Part shown: piece by piece, positions 1-13,822 of the stretch
Position numbering within the stretch: the first letter of the stretch is position 1
Layout of the letters: every line of letters starts with the position of its first letter
NCBI RefSeq assembly: GCF_009730915.1
Contig: NC_052488.1
Location: 21,880,305 to 21,944,304, forward strand
Direction of reading: 5' to 3'
Source of the DNA: Dioscorea cayenensis subsp. rotundata
Taxonomy: Eukaryota > Streptophyta > Magnoliopsida > Dioscoreales > Dioscoreaceae
DNA: 64,000 bases
Notes under the pieces: generated by a model
What the model saw: only the letters and a program-made list of their open reading frames with translations
Databases searched by the model: none
What the model was told of the DNA's origin: nothing
Made by a program: the position numbers and the translations under genes

Positions 1-713
1 AGTCATGCTCTTCTATTTTCGCATGTTTTCCTTGTATGCATGTAGTGAGTCTTTTTTCCCCTTTTTCCATAGACTACTTGAGGCTATTTGTGAATCTATG
101 ATCTGATGTTTGTAGGGTGCATTTTGTCATATATATATGTAAAGCCTGAGATTGTTGCCTCTTTTTTCTCTGCAATGTGGTCTCCACTGAGTGGCATGCT
201 GTTGTTAATATTTCACTGTTGATTGTTGATTGTTGTTATTTAAGTCTCGAGGAGAATTATACTTGGTTTAAGGAAGAGATTTATGAGTATGAGTTTCATA
301 AACAAGTCCATGAAATAGAATTACTTTTCCCTTCGTTTACTTTTTTGCTGGACATAGGGTGGATGGCAAATAAGAGGTCAAAATCTATGTAAATCTTTGT
401 TTTAAAATATACTGCTGATCTTGATTAAAACGTAACTATAATTACTGAAACATTGCAGAAGTGATTATTGAGTTTATTTGATTGCCAATACTCACAATGT
501 TTAGAATTGCAAGCTTTTAGATCTTTTCTTTAAATTATATCCCATGATTTGCTATCCATCAATTAGATGGTTTTATGATGACCTACGTACTCTTGTTTAT
601 CCTATCTAGAGATTATTTAGCAAGCATACTGCAAATGAATGGTGTTATTTCTTGTGGTGTTTGGCAGGATTTACTGTAACATTCAATCTGTCACTAACTT
701 AAACGTTTTCCAG
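1..713 (+). other. Probable separase intron (5' part of gene lies outside the window)
   Basis: I found no convincing exon here. The sequence is T-rich, as in the other introns of the downstream gene, and ends in a normal acceptor (AG just before 714) that opens the first recognisable separase exon. A 71-codon open frame at 177-392 has no family resemblance that I can see and is flanked by weak splice signals. Confidence 0.5.
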
Positions 714-3700
714 GCTTCTATAGCTTTAAATTTATCTTTCCAAGCGATTTGGGCGCATGTTTCTCTTCTGGGCTGTAAGTATGCAGGGAAGGCGGATGGA
801 AGTGCTGATGATTTAACTCAAGATGCACTCAAGGATTCCATCTCAAGTTCGTGTGCATACAGTTCTTTCTACCTTGATGTGCTTCATCAATGTGGCAATG
901 AGAGTTTAAATGAAATTCTTGCTGAGAGCCTATTAAATTGGTCTTCCGCCAATGATTTGTCCAAAAGTTTTTTCAGCCCTATGGTTTTGGTGAAGCAATG
1001 GGTGAAGGTATGTTATGTTTTAAAGTTAATTTTTCCTCTGTTTCTTTGTTTTGATGGTTTCATTCTATCTTTTCTGAATGAATGATAGATTGTATTTAAA
1101 GAGTTCCAAAATAGTCTTGTGGAAGATAATGTTCCAATGCTGTCTACTATTCTTTCAAGCTCTTCGAAAATTTTTTCAACAGCATCCCTTGGTACTATCT
1201 TGGAACAGGTCAATCTTGATGCTCTTGCCACCAATTTCTTGCCATGATGTGTATTTGGTCGGTTTTCTTATTTGCTGAAGGCTTGCTTGTGTCCTTTATT
1301 AAATTGCTTTCAGGAACTCATAACTTATGCTGAAATGGAAGCTAGGCAACCAACCTTCTGCCGGGCTATGCAACATAAAATCACAGATGTTCTTCTGCAA
1401 GAGTTGTATTTGAAAAAGGATTATAGTTTACAGAGAGCAAGGGTTCTTGTCAGTAAGAGCAGACTAGCAAGAATGGATGGTACTGATGGGTTGAAATTAA
1501 GCATACAACATTTGTCTGAGGCTATCTCCATACTAGTATGTGTTCCTTTTTAATATAGTTCATTCCATCTAAGATGTATGTATGTTCCGCTCATCTGTGT
1601 CATTCTAATTTGATTTTTCTTGGGGTTTCACAATGAATGACCAGGAAGACTTTTCTGCTGGACCATATGAACGTGATATGTCATTGCATCAGTTAGTGCT
1701 TACATATTGCTTGCGTGCATTGTGTCTTGAGGAGTCTGATCATGATTCAGAGGTAATTTAATGCATATTCAGTATAATTTTATTTTCTTACTGCTAATGA
1801 ACTTTATTTTAGTTCTGTAACTATGCCAGCATCGTTGCACTTTTCTTTTTTATTAGTTTGTCCTAAATTTCTGTCCTAGAACAGGTCTTTTTACATGATA
1901 TTAGCCGAGTGCTGAAGATTTGGTCAAACACAGATGTCACAAACTTGTCTCTTTGTAAAGCTGACATAATACGTGTGATACCACTACTTTATCATATTGC
2001 TGATCTCTTATCATTGAAGGTAAGATGGCTGGTGCTGTACAGGATGGTACTTTTTGTGGTTTTTTAGACTTTAATGCTTATATCATTTTTCATAAGAAAA
2101 TGGATTCTTAATTAAGAGTTTTCTATTTTCTATTTTCTTTTATATTATTTTTTTGCTCTATAGGGTTTTGCGCAGCTGCAGAATGAGATTTATAAGCATA
2201 TTGTCATACTATATAAATGGAATAATGTATCTATGGAGGAGTCATTGGCCATTTTATTGGGAGGTAGATGGCTTAACCATGCCATATGTGGTTCACCATT
2301 AGATGAAGCTTTCATTGCTATGCTGTGTAAAAGATTTGATATTCCTGCTAACTCCATTGATTTCTGGATGAATGCTATGAAAAGTTCCCAACCCTTGCTC
2401 TTGGGCTTGAAGCAAAAGCTTTCTATTTCAAGTTCCCATTGTGCACAGTTAGTCAACCAGCATTCCGGAGGATCTAAGAGTTTAGTTGTCACATCTGAAG
2501 ACGTGACAGAGGCTGCATCTGCCATGATGGCACATGTAAATATCATTTATGTTTTTCTGCCATATTCTATATTTTCTGGCTTTTTATGAGCCTTTGCTAA
2601 TTTTCTTTGCTCCATTTATTTAAGATTTAGTCTAACTTGCTGCATAATATTATTACCTCTTTTTAGGGTCCTGTTTCTAGCAATTCAGCTTTCGTTGCAG
2701 GATGTCTCTACTATGACCTGTCTGAGAGACTTGCCTCAAGTGGACAATTGGTTGAGGTAATTCTTGTTTTTATTTAATTGCAGCACAATTTTGCCATGAA
2801 GTATATTATCACATGCTACTGACATAGAGGGACCCTTTTTTCGGTTTATAACATTCTGCTTTCAGTGATGAAGTGGTGGTTTACACCTATTGGTTTTTAG
2901 TTCATGCAGCAGCGGTTCTGGTTGGTCATTTTTACCTGTAATACATGTTTTAGATGGTATATAAGAGGATTTAACTGTCGTTTGCTGGCTATTTTTCCCT
3001 TAAGTAAAAAATTGTGCATTGAGATTACTCATAAGTCACAGGACAATTCAAGTCTCTTCTCTCTCTCTCTCTCTCTTTAAATTTTTACTGGTGATATGGT
3101 TTCTTTCCAAGATGCTTGCTTCAGTCATTCTTCCTCTGTGGGTTGAAGATTAATGGACTTCAATACATGAAACTCTAAACCACTTAACCACATTTTGGTT
3201 TGATCAAGCTATTTATTGCTGCTTATTATTTGATTGTGATATCTGAAATGTTGTACTGGGGTGAGCTCTGCTGCAACTTAAACATGGTAGCTATGCCTAC
3301 CATATTTTATGTAGAAAATCTCTTTTGTTGACATGCTTATTTTAGAATTGTTGTATCATTTCAATCTGTGACTGGTTTGCTTTGACAACTTTCTTCTTTG
3401 TTTGCAATGTAGGGTCTTTTGTATGCCACAGAAGCTCTCCGTTTGAGGAAAATGGTCTTATTTAGATTTTTTAAACATTCATATCACATAAAGCCTTCAA
3501 AGTTTGCACCGGTTGTAGACATTCACCAACTAGAGGCCTGGGGATCTTTAGTTGCTATATTTTGGCCAGACATAGCCAAAGAAGAAAAAACTGCTGGACC
3601 TATTCTTAGTCCATGGAATATTCTCAAGTGTTATCTTGAAAGTGTGCTGCAGGTTTTCATCTTGTACATATGATCACTGGTAGTATGTTCCTGACTCCTA

Positions 3701-6700
3701 TGTTTACCTGTCTGTTTTAACTCTAATAAGTTGGATAACACAGGTTGGGAATCTTTATGAATTGACTAGGAATGCTGAAGATGCTGAACTGTTATTTCTA
3801 GTGGGAAAGAATATTTCTTGTGTTTTAGGCCTGCCTATTTTCAGAGTCATGTTTGAGTCACTCTTAGGTGATTTTGTCTGACTTTTGGAGCTCTACATAT
3901 TGGCCTATCTTCATTTTCATTCTAAGAACGTGATTCTACTCTATTTTTTTTTTCAGGTAAACTCTACCTCAAAAGAGAACTTCCTAACCTTGCTGAAAGT
4001 GAACTTAACAGTGCAAAGCAGATTTTAGGTGATTGCATGATGGGCACTGTTTGCACTCATTGCAAATTAATTTTAGATGTATCTCTTGATATGCGGTTCG
4101 GAGATTTGAAACGAGTTCTTTCAAATAAAAATGGACAGATGCAGCCTGGTCAAAGTGAGCCACCTGCTTTAGGTGTGTATACGTCCGCTCTAGATAAACT
4201 TAATTTCACAGAGGTGAACTGCCCTTTCCTTCATTGTGAGGATAAAAATGTGAAGATTGTTGATAGTGATGATCCTAGCTTGAAGCTTGTCAGCATCTCC
4301 TCTAATGCTGCAGTGCACTTGTCAAACAAGGCCAAGCAGTTGGAGGCATGTGAATATTGTAGTACGTCAGAGCCTAAGATGGCTTTTGAATACCAGTCTA
4401 AACCAAAACATAATTCAGAAGTGCCTTCAGCTTTCCCAGTTGATAATGAAATGAACCCTGAGCACAAGAAGCCTAGAAGATCTACAAGGACAAGAAAGAC
4501 TTCAAAGCATGTGCAAGAGGAACAATGCTCAAAACGTAAGGATACAACGAGAACTGGATCTGACCACCAATTTTCTCATAGAGCACAATCTGATGCTGAA
4601 GGGCAGTTTGAGTGCCTGAAGACCTCAAATTGCCGCACACGTACCCAAGAACAACAAACTGAATCTACTAATAATGTATGTGATGAAGCATGCAGATGCC
4701 ATGGGGCATTTTGTTGGAGATGTCTTATTATGAGGGTGGTTGAAGCTGGATCTGTGCATGGTATGATATATGTAAAGCGGGAATATCAGCGAAGACATCT
4801 TTTGCTGAGTCTACTTCATAGAATAAGTATGTTCATCATCCCAAAAGCTTTGCAATTCAAGAACTTGGGAGACTAAGTTGATGAATGGGTAAAACACGTT
4901 CTTTATAACAGATTTTGATGTTTACTGTTTTCACCATCTTCAAATTGCAGGAAAATGTACTGAAGCTTGTGGAGAAGTTCATGAAGTACATAAAATATTC
5001 TGGCGTAGCATCTTTATTTTGTATGACCGAAAGTTGCTTTCTGAAGCATATTCTGAGATTCGACACTGTTTGTTGCTCGAGTTAATTGGAAGAGAATCTC
5101 CAACTGATCTTTTTGCTCTTGGGCGGGCAAGGCTACTGTACAATATTTGTTGGTTTTCTGTGAAGCAGTTTTTCTCAAAGAAACACAGGTAATGCTTCTG
5201 CATTCTTCAAAAATTTGAAATTTTGATCTACATTGTAGTTTACTTCCATGCTACTAAACTGATTGAGCTAGTTTATTTAAATCATTTTCAGCTCCTCGGC
5301 CAATTGCTGCCTGCTATCTGACATTAAGATGCCTACAATTGTGTCATGGCTCTTGCAAGCCTTTCTTGTCTGCCGTCATGTTCCATTGCTTCTTAAGAAG
5401 GTAGCCTTTTCTCTTGTTTAAATTATCTGACCTATTCTGATCTTCTATTGCCAATTGATTTTAAAGAAATGCAGGTCATGTATCAATGTTATTTCTCTAA
5501 CATCATCAGATGCTGCATGTTGATCATTTTCTACATTCTGCAGGTGACTAGGTTGCTTGCTGTGATTTATTTGCTTTCCACTTTTGGTGCACCGTTCCCT
5601 TCACTTGTTAGTGATAAGCTTGTTGCCAGTAGCTGGGCTGCATTCTTCCATCAAGTTTCTATTGGCACTGGACAACATCATAAATATCTGTCTATTTTGA
5701 ATGAGAGGCTAGACTTATGCTCATCTGGGAATTCTGAGGTTTGCTTCTGCTTTTCAAGTTCATTTTCAAGTTTTGTAGGATATTGTATGCTCCTTTGAAA
5801 TTTTTAGATCTTGAGTTATTGTTTAATTGGAACATTTCTTTTCAGTTGTTACCTGCATGCCAGTTTTTAATTAAGCCTGGCCAAATTGGGAAATCCCAGC
5901 TAAATTAGTGAGCATATTGTAGCTGCCTATCAGGTTGGCAATAATCTGCCAAATTGATTCCATTTTCTGACCTCGTGAAATTGGGTGAGAGAAGGGTTTG
6001 CCACAATGCCTATGATCCTAGTTGGTGCTCACTTGGGTGAGATGCAGTTTTTATGAGCATACTTATATTCTTGGGCTGTATTTCATGCAGCCAGGACTAA
6101 CATTGTAAAACTGGTTGTAAACAATATTTGGAGCAAAAGATGAATATATCAAGTCTATCGTAGAAATCTCATGCTGAGCTTGAGTATAAACTAAATAGAC
6201 TAAACAAACTAAACTGAGCTCTCAAAAACTTAGGTAATTTTTGACAATATTTATTTTCATTATTTACTTTTGTTGCATGACAACCAAGTAGTTTAACAAG
6301 ATCAGTTGCATTATCCATAAAACTCTCAATTTTGTCATTTTAATGTTTGATGACAGATTCTTTCATTGAATTAATCACAAATGATAGCATCAATAGAATG
6401 TGCAAGTTTGTTGGTATTTTTTGTTTGTTTGTTTGTCATATATTGTTAATGCATGTAAAGTTTGTAAAATTAAAATCAGAAACATGTTAAATCAATCGAG
6501 CTTTTTGGACATGCAAATTTTCCCTACTTGTAACATATTGCTTGATCTTAATATTTTTTAATAATATTTTGAAAATAAATGAAGTGGATTTTCTGAATGA
6601 TTAGAAATTTAACAAGTTCCTATATATGCTATTTTCCCTGCTTCTCTTTCTTCATTACCTGTTCATAAGCAAATATTCTGGATAGCAATATGTTCTTTTG

Positions 6701-9700
6701 CCTTTGTTTTATAGACTAGGTTTTGGTTGCGTTGGTTGTTTTATATTTTTCTAGAAATATCCAATTAAAATTTCCATCAATTCAGCATATGGATTTTCTT
6801 TGAAATTAATCGCAACTTGCCAGAAAAATGTTGTTAGTAATGGGAAAATAAAAAATTAAGGGTTTAGTGTACTTTAATTTCAATCATAAATAAAATGACA
6901 AATATTTTTAAGAAATTTAGATCATGTTTTATGGTATACTGATGCAATATTTGAGGTCTGACACTAGTCTCATTCAATTCTCCTTGTTATAAAGGAAATG
7001 CTTTCTCTTTGACAATGGGATGATTAAATTTCTCCGAATGTTATTCTATTTATTGTGTCAAATGTTTTGCAAGATTCTTTTTTATCTGATATGATTACTT
7101 GATGATTTCATCCATTCAGGATTTCTGATTTTCTTGTGTATGCAGCTATCTAGTTTAGCAAAAGTGGTAAGGGAAGCACAAGAATCTCTCAGGTATTCTT
7201 TATTGCCCACGTGTATCAAGTAAGGTTTCAAGGTAAAATGTTGCAAACTAATGCAATAAATTATTTCTTTTCAGGATTGCCCCAGATAAACTTGAAGATC
7301 TTGAAGAATTTATTGATGATTACTTTAGAAGGCTTCCTAGCATAACAATAATCTGCTTGTGTTTTCTTGGAAGTGGTTACACATTCATATTCAAAAATAT
7401 GTTATCTCTAGCTACACCTATATCATCATGGATGTTTTTTTCAAGAATAAGTTCAAACCAGCAACCTGTTACTGTGATCTTGCCCATGACTCAAGTTCCT
7501 GAAGGTGTTTATATCAGATTTTTCCAACTTTCTAACTGAAATATTAAATTCTTAAAATCTTGTTTAACCCTTTCTTTTTCTTCTCAGAAACAGAACAAAC
7601 TAGTGTTAATTTTGACTTGCAATCCATCTTTGTGACAAGGGATAAGTGGATATGCCCTTGGAGCAGCAATGTGATAGATGATGTTGCCCCACAATTTCGT
7701 TCTATGTTGGAGGAAAGCTATTCATGCTCAAAACTGCAAGTTGATGATGATATTAGTCGTACTATGTATTGGGTACAAAAGGCTAAACTCAACAAGCGAC
7801 TTGAGAACTTTACAAGGTTTGTGCTTATTGTTTCTTGTAATTATTCACTTACTCCTATACAACTTATGAACATGTATTGAATTATTAAGAAAAACACCCA
7901 GATGTCTCTCTGGTGGTTGACCTATGCTTAGGCTTACCTTTTCTTTGTCTTTCATGAGCCTGCCTAATTTTTACATTCTAGTTTATCAAGTTTATCTTCA
8001 AACTCGTATGTCATTTTAGTCTCCAATATTCCACTTACATATATTTGCCATGCTCATTCTCTAGATGTTATTTTTTATTCTCTAACATTTTTTATTATAA
8101 ATATACTAAGAAAAGCTCAAGAATTGGACACTTTAGGAGGACCTTCTCATAATTTAAACTCTGTTTGTACTTTTCCACCTTTAATCCTGTAGATTACAGT
8201 TTACTGGTTTAAGATGCATTGGCTGAAGTCTTATTAATCAGCTCTTCACCTATTATAGGCTTAATGCAGATAATGAACTTTACACTTAATTGTTTTGTTC
8301 TTGTTCTGCAACTGCTCCTATTACCCAATATTTTTCCTTCTGCAGTGTGCCAAAGTTTGTGAATACCTTATGATTTATTAAAGCCTTCTCTCATGACAAT
8401 GAAAATTTTCGCAAATGAAAATTATTAACCCTCCTGGTCATTTCATCTTCCAATTCTACTAAGTTTCCCATAAGACATATGGTTTTACGTTGCTAAATTT
8501 AGTTACATTCTCATCAAAAAGTTTCTCCGCCACTTTCCATCAAATTATAGCTTACGATACTCACCATTTGTGGGCATCACAATATGACCTGTCTTTTGAA
8601 ATTCTCATTAAACAGGACATTTGAGTAAAATCTTGCTAGACTGATTGCCTCATTTGTTGTGGCATCCTGAATATCAAATTTCTTGTTTATAATGGCTGTA
8701 AAAAATCAGTAAAAGTGACTTTTTCTTTCTTTGTGCAGGAGTTTGGAAGATTTATGTTTTGGCACTTGGAGATTCTTGCTGTTAGGTGATCCATTTGATT
8801 GTCCTGAATTAGATAGGGTGCACGTAAAGTTGGTAAGAGAATTAAAACAAAAACTCAAGTATGAAGCACTTGAGAACTTAGTTCAAATTTTTCTCAGTGC
8901 TAAATATGAATTGGAAATAGAAAACTGGATTGCTCAGTTGCTTGCATATAGAGGCTGCTTTGCTAGAGGTAATTGGGAGCCAAGGAGCTTCTCTGCATGT
9001 CTTTCTGTTGAGGAAGTAAAGGATAACATTTCTGATTCTTCCTACAAACTGATTTTAAAAGCAATAAGGGAACTTGAAGAGAAGCATTTCAACAGAAGAT
9101 CAATTGTATTGGTGCTGGATGCTGACATGCAGGTTTGTTTTGATTTTGAGGCTTCTTGTGTTTCGTTATTTTCCTTATCTGGATTATTAACTATGTTGAA
9201 CACTTTATCTGTCTATAGGATCAGTAAAAGGTGGATGTTGGATACTTGAAATTATTATCAATATAATTTTCTGCTTTAGTGTCCTTACTAATACATAAGT
9301 GTATATACATGTATACACAATGATGTTCATCATGCATTTTTTGTATTTGTAGCGGATAGCATAATCTGGTCATAATGAAGAGGTGTATTTTGATGCAGCT
9401 AGTATCTTCATAATAGCAAAATATGATTACTGGAGTTTTGATGCAAACCTCTCAATTAATTTACATCCTGAAGCACCAGCTTCTGACAAAAAGTTAATTG
9501 CATAGGAAATAGCTTGTCATTTTGTTTTGACCTACAAATTCTAGTCACCTGGGCTTTTCCTTTTCCATTTGTGCAATTCCGTCCTTGAGCCTTTTTCTGG
9601 TCTTCTTGGTGCCTCTTTATTATCTCTGTTGTATAAATTTGTTTCTAAGAAATTTGACAAGCTTAAGGAGTTCATCATTAGATCATCTATTCTTCTGGAA

Positions 9701-12398
9701 GATTCTTAGCATGTCATTCTGTAAAAATCCACACTACACATGAGCATGACTTATGTAGCAAATATTAAATAAAATAGCAAGATTCATGGAATCATGAAGA
9801 AATAAATGTTGTGATGAGGACATCTCTGAATCTTTGGGTTCGAATCTGATCTGGCATGCTAATACATATTTAAAACATCTTTGTCCCCTTTGCCTTGTCA
9901 ATAATATATTATAGTACAACTGTTTTGAAATTGACGTTTTAACATATTTGTATTCCTTTTGTTATCTGAAAGTAGATGCTTCCATGGGAGAGCTTACCTA
10001 CATTGAGGAAGCAGGAGGTATACCGCATGCCTTCTGTCACCTCTATCTTTGCGTTACTGAAGCAGATGCACAATGGAAGGGGTTTAGCCAGGAGAAATGA
10101 AACTCCTTTTCCACTAGTAAACCCATTTGATGCATACTTCTTGCTTAATCCAAGTGGGGATCTGCGTGAGACACAGACTGAATTTGAAGATTTGTTCAAA
10201 AGGGAGATGACTGAGGTAATTTAGTGTTTTGCTGCATTTTATACTCATTTAGATTTGAGGACTGTGGGTAGTTTTTTATTATCAAAGGGTTGATGGTGTT
10301 ACGTTTGAATTTTGATGCTCTGCATTATCTTGTCATGCTCCCAGTTCATCTCTGGCCAGTGCATATAGCATGGACCTATCTAACGGGAATGTAAAGTAAT
10401 TTATCTTGGTCATGCTCCATGATGTTTGTAATTACCCCCATCATTAAATTTTTAGCCTCTGTAAAGGTAGTCAATAATTTCGTCATAGGGCCATTTTTAA
10501 ATGCACTTTTTTTGCAGTGAATAATCCTAATTTTTTAAATCCACCAAACTATAGGTTGTGTCTAGTGACATGCCCTTTGTAAGTGAGGTTGATGAGTAGG
10601 GTTTCAAATAAGCACACATTTATCTAAATCTGACATGACTTCATATGGCAATTAAAATCTTTTTCAACTTTGAAATGGATCTTGAAGTTCATGGGATATG
10701 GCTATGATTTTTTTAAGAACCTGTGACCTCTTTCAAGCTTTGAAGTTTAGTACAGTGTGTTGCCATGCCAACATTGGCCATTCAATTTTAAACTGTAAAT
10801 AATAGGAAAAGGAAAGAAATCATATTTTTCCACTTTATTAAGTTATTCTTCAAATTGCTTGGGATAGTGGTGTTAAGTTTTGAAAATAAAATCATTTTGG
10901 AAGGAAAACTTTTATGAAATTGACAAAACTTTGGCCTAGTTAATATTAATCCTACTTAAAGATTAAAAAATTACGTTTCTAATTATGACACATGTTTATT
11001 AATATAATATTTTTAAAGGTGAATTACCAAATGTATTTATTTAAACAATTAAATCTAGTAAAATAAGGTTGCTATCAGATAACTAAGTTGTTATTTGTCT
11101 ATCATGTTTTCTCTGATGAGGTGTATCAGATAGTGTATTCAGATAGTTGCTATGAGTTCATGAAACTAGGTTTTGCATCCCTTCATAGAAATCCTGCCTT
11201 TAATGCTCTGTTTCCTTTTAGTTTATTAGGGTGGGTTTTTCATAAAAATTTTAAGTATTGCATATGCTTGCATCATTACTTCATTGTAGTGGGTTAAGTT
11301 ATTAATACATTACTTGTTTGCAGGGACGGGTGTGCAGTGTACCCCCCTTTGAGGAGCTAGCTTCAGCGCTGCAAAAACATGATTTGTTTATATATTTTGG
11401 TCATGGAAGTGGTATGCTTCTCATACTTATTTTCATACCATATGTATATCTTTACTTAAAATAGATTTAATGACCTACTGGAAAAAAAAGATATGATAAG
11501 AAACACAAACATATACTGGAAATGTTGTTAGAGAAGAGATAGCTTAAAATCGATAAAATGATCTACTGTAAAAATGAAATGATAAGAACACAAAAATATA
11601 CTGGAAATGTTGTTATAGAAGAGAGTTCATATGATTGACTAATTTGTTTTTATTGAAGAACTGTATATCCAATACTATGCCTTCAAGGATTAAAGCTTTG
11701 TTCTTTCAGTTGTTTGTATTCAGAAGAGCTAAATTTTTGTCATAAGTTAACATCTTTCATTGTCAATTGATAGTGTTCACACCATATAAATAAAAAGTTA
11801 TGGCATGTGGAATTTCATCTTATCATATGGCTTCTCAGAGGACATCTGCATACGCATCTTGCGTAAGGTCAAGCCTTTGGATTCTCTAACAAATCTAATG
11901 GTCTAGACCATCGGCTTTTACTTGAATGTGGACCATTAATTTGTGTGCTGCTTGTTGGACACATCAGAAGTAGAATCAACTGTTACCATACTGTATTTTT
12001 TGTTGATTTGTGGTGCTGCAGGTGAGCAATTCTGGCCTAGGAAGAAGATTGAGAATTTGGATCGCTGTGCTGCTACACTTCTAATGGGATGTAGCAGTGG
12101 ATCTCTTGTCATTAAGGGACAGTATACCCCAGAAGGACCGCCTTTGTCCTACTTACTAGCTGGCTGTCCAGCTATAATTGCTAACCTGTGGGATGTGTTG
12201 TCCAATGACATCAACCGTTATTGTAAGGTCCTTCTTGATGCCTGGTTAAGAGATGCTTCACAGACAGACTCTGGTGAAGAACTTAGGTTTGCCTCTCTCA
12301 TGGGGAAGGCTCGTGATGCCTGTAGATTCCCGTTCTTGACTGGAGCTGCTCCAGTGTGTTATGGAGTGCCTACAAGAATTTTGAAGAAGGATACTTAA
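714..12398 (+). CDS. ESP1: Separase (peptidase C50), 3' part of the gene, 20 exons
   Basis: Separase is the cysteine protease that cleaves the cohesin kleisin subunit at anaphase onset; securin and phosphorylation normally hold it in check. Twenty exons can be chained in phase from 714-1007 to 12022-12398, giving about 1,573 residues. Plant separases are about 2,200 residues, so the N-terminus lies left of the window. The first ~1,100 residues are helical repeat-like with no clear motif, except a cysteine cluster (CDEACRCHGAFCWRC, 4679-4723). The C-terminal protease domain is unmistakable: LPWESLPTLRKQEVYRMPS at 9979 onward, the catalytic-His motif YFGHGSGEQ split by the intron 11412-12021, and the catalytic-Cys motif LMGCSSGSL near 12090, then AGCPAIIANLWDV. 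The longest introns are 5739-7145, 7817-8738, 9133-9975 and 10216-11323. The gene ends at the stop 12396-12398. Identity is near certain; individual small exons are less so. Confidence 0.93.
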
Positions 12399-13669
12399 AT
12401 TGTTGGTTTGTTGTCTTAACCATATGTTTGCTTTTTAAGGCATGTGCATATGAGCAACTATTCATGTCCCAAATCAGTTATATTTTTTAACATGATTATC
12501 TATTACTTTAACATAATATAGATGTCTTAAATAACTGCAATTCATTCCCTGTGACTGGAAAGTTTGCAATTGTATACAACAATGTCTTATGGACCCTCTA
12601 GAATAGTGCCACTTCTTTGATTCACTGTGTATTACTGAAGTTGCATCACTTAATATAGAACAGGTTGTGATGATGGAACTGTTTGACAGGAGGTAAAACA
12701 TAAGGAGAACAGTTATGTTTTTAGGCTGTTGTTTATATTATTTGCTAGTGGAGAGCAGGCATGTTTTCAGGCAATTGTTTATTTTATATGCCAGTGGATG
12801 TTGGCCAGTGTGTAAAGCAGACAATTTCCGCTCCCTATTCAATAGATTTGCAGTGATCTGAATCACTGATTTTTTGCCTGAAATGGTTCAAATTATCTCT
12901 CAAACTATGAAACATCTCTAATTTTCCTATGTTGAAGGTATTTTCCAGGAAAGACGACTTTTGATAGACCTTCAGTAATTCTTGGTTGGACTGGTACACT
13001 GAATCAGGTAGATGGAACAAGTTTCATATGCTAACAGTGGTTTATGTTGAATGGATTTGATGCATGCGACAACCAAAAATGTTTTGGTTTAAGATAACCC
13101 AATTTCATTCTGAAATATTTGTCTTGTATATTTGATACGTCCATTGTTGCGCACGTCATGGTTATTGCTAATCCCCCTTGGCTTTTGTCATGCAGGTGTG
13201 CCGTGATGGTCATGATATGCTTTAATTTGAATGAGACATCTTGTAAGAATGTTTATAACGGTGCGCTGACAGGCGTTTGTCCAATTAGCACGAATTAACT
13301 CCCTTCCTCTTCTCCAAGACGCCTCAATTTTGTCCGAAGCCGTTTACCAAGTAATTTATCACTTTATCTAATAGGAAATAGAAATTCATATATATTAATG
13401 ACACTATCTATAACGGGCCCATTTCTTTTCGTTCATTTTTAGAATCTGTCTCTTGACTCTCATTACAGATATATTTCCAAACCGCCAGAATTTTAGTTGG
13501 CCATGCTTCTCTCTTCGTGTAAACTCCTGGGAAGAGGTAAGGTATCACCTGAAAAGTCCTCCATAAGCCCTGGATCCGATCCCTTGCCACTCCATGACAT
13601 CTCCTCTTCCTTCTTCTGGTTCTATTTTTTGTACTTACGTCACTTCTTCATCTCTCCAATTCCTTATAC
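12399..13669 (+). other. Separase 3' region and E1 promoter/5' leader
   Basis: No gene is recognisable. The left part is T-rich and probably holds the separase 3' UTR. From about 13290 the sequence becomes CT-rich, as expected of a plant 5' leader. A good intron donor (GTAAGGTATC) lies near 13539, so the E1 leader may be spliced, with the acceptor near 13805 (TTTTAG). That would remove the hydrophobic extension discussed under the E1 gene. Confidence 0.4.
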
Positions 13670-13822
13670 ATGGCGACCGTGTTTCACCTTTGGCTAGGCC
13701 TAGCTGCTATGATCACGGCTCTCCTTGGAGTCACTGGGGATCATGGGTCCATCCGTACTCCTACCAAGGCTTGTGTCTTTCTGATAATTGGTGTGGGGGT
13801 TTTAGGCAGTGCTTTGCTCTTT

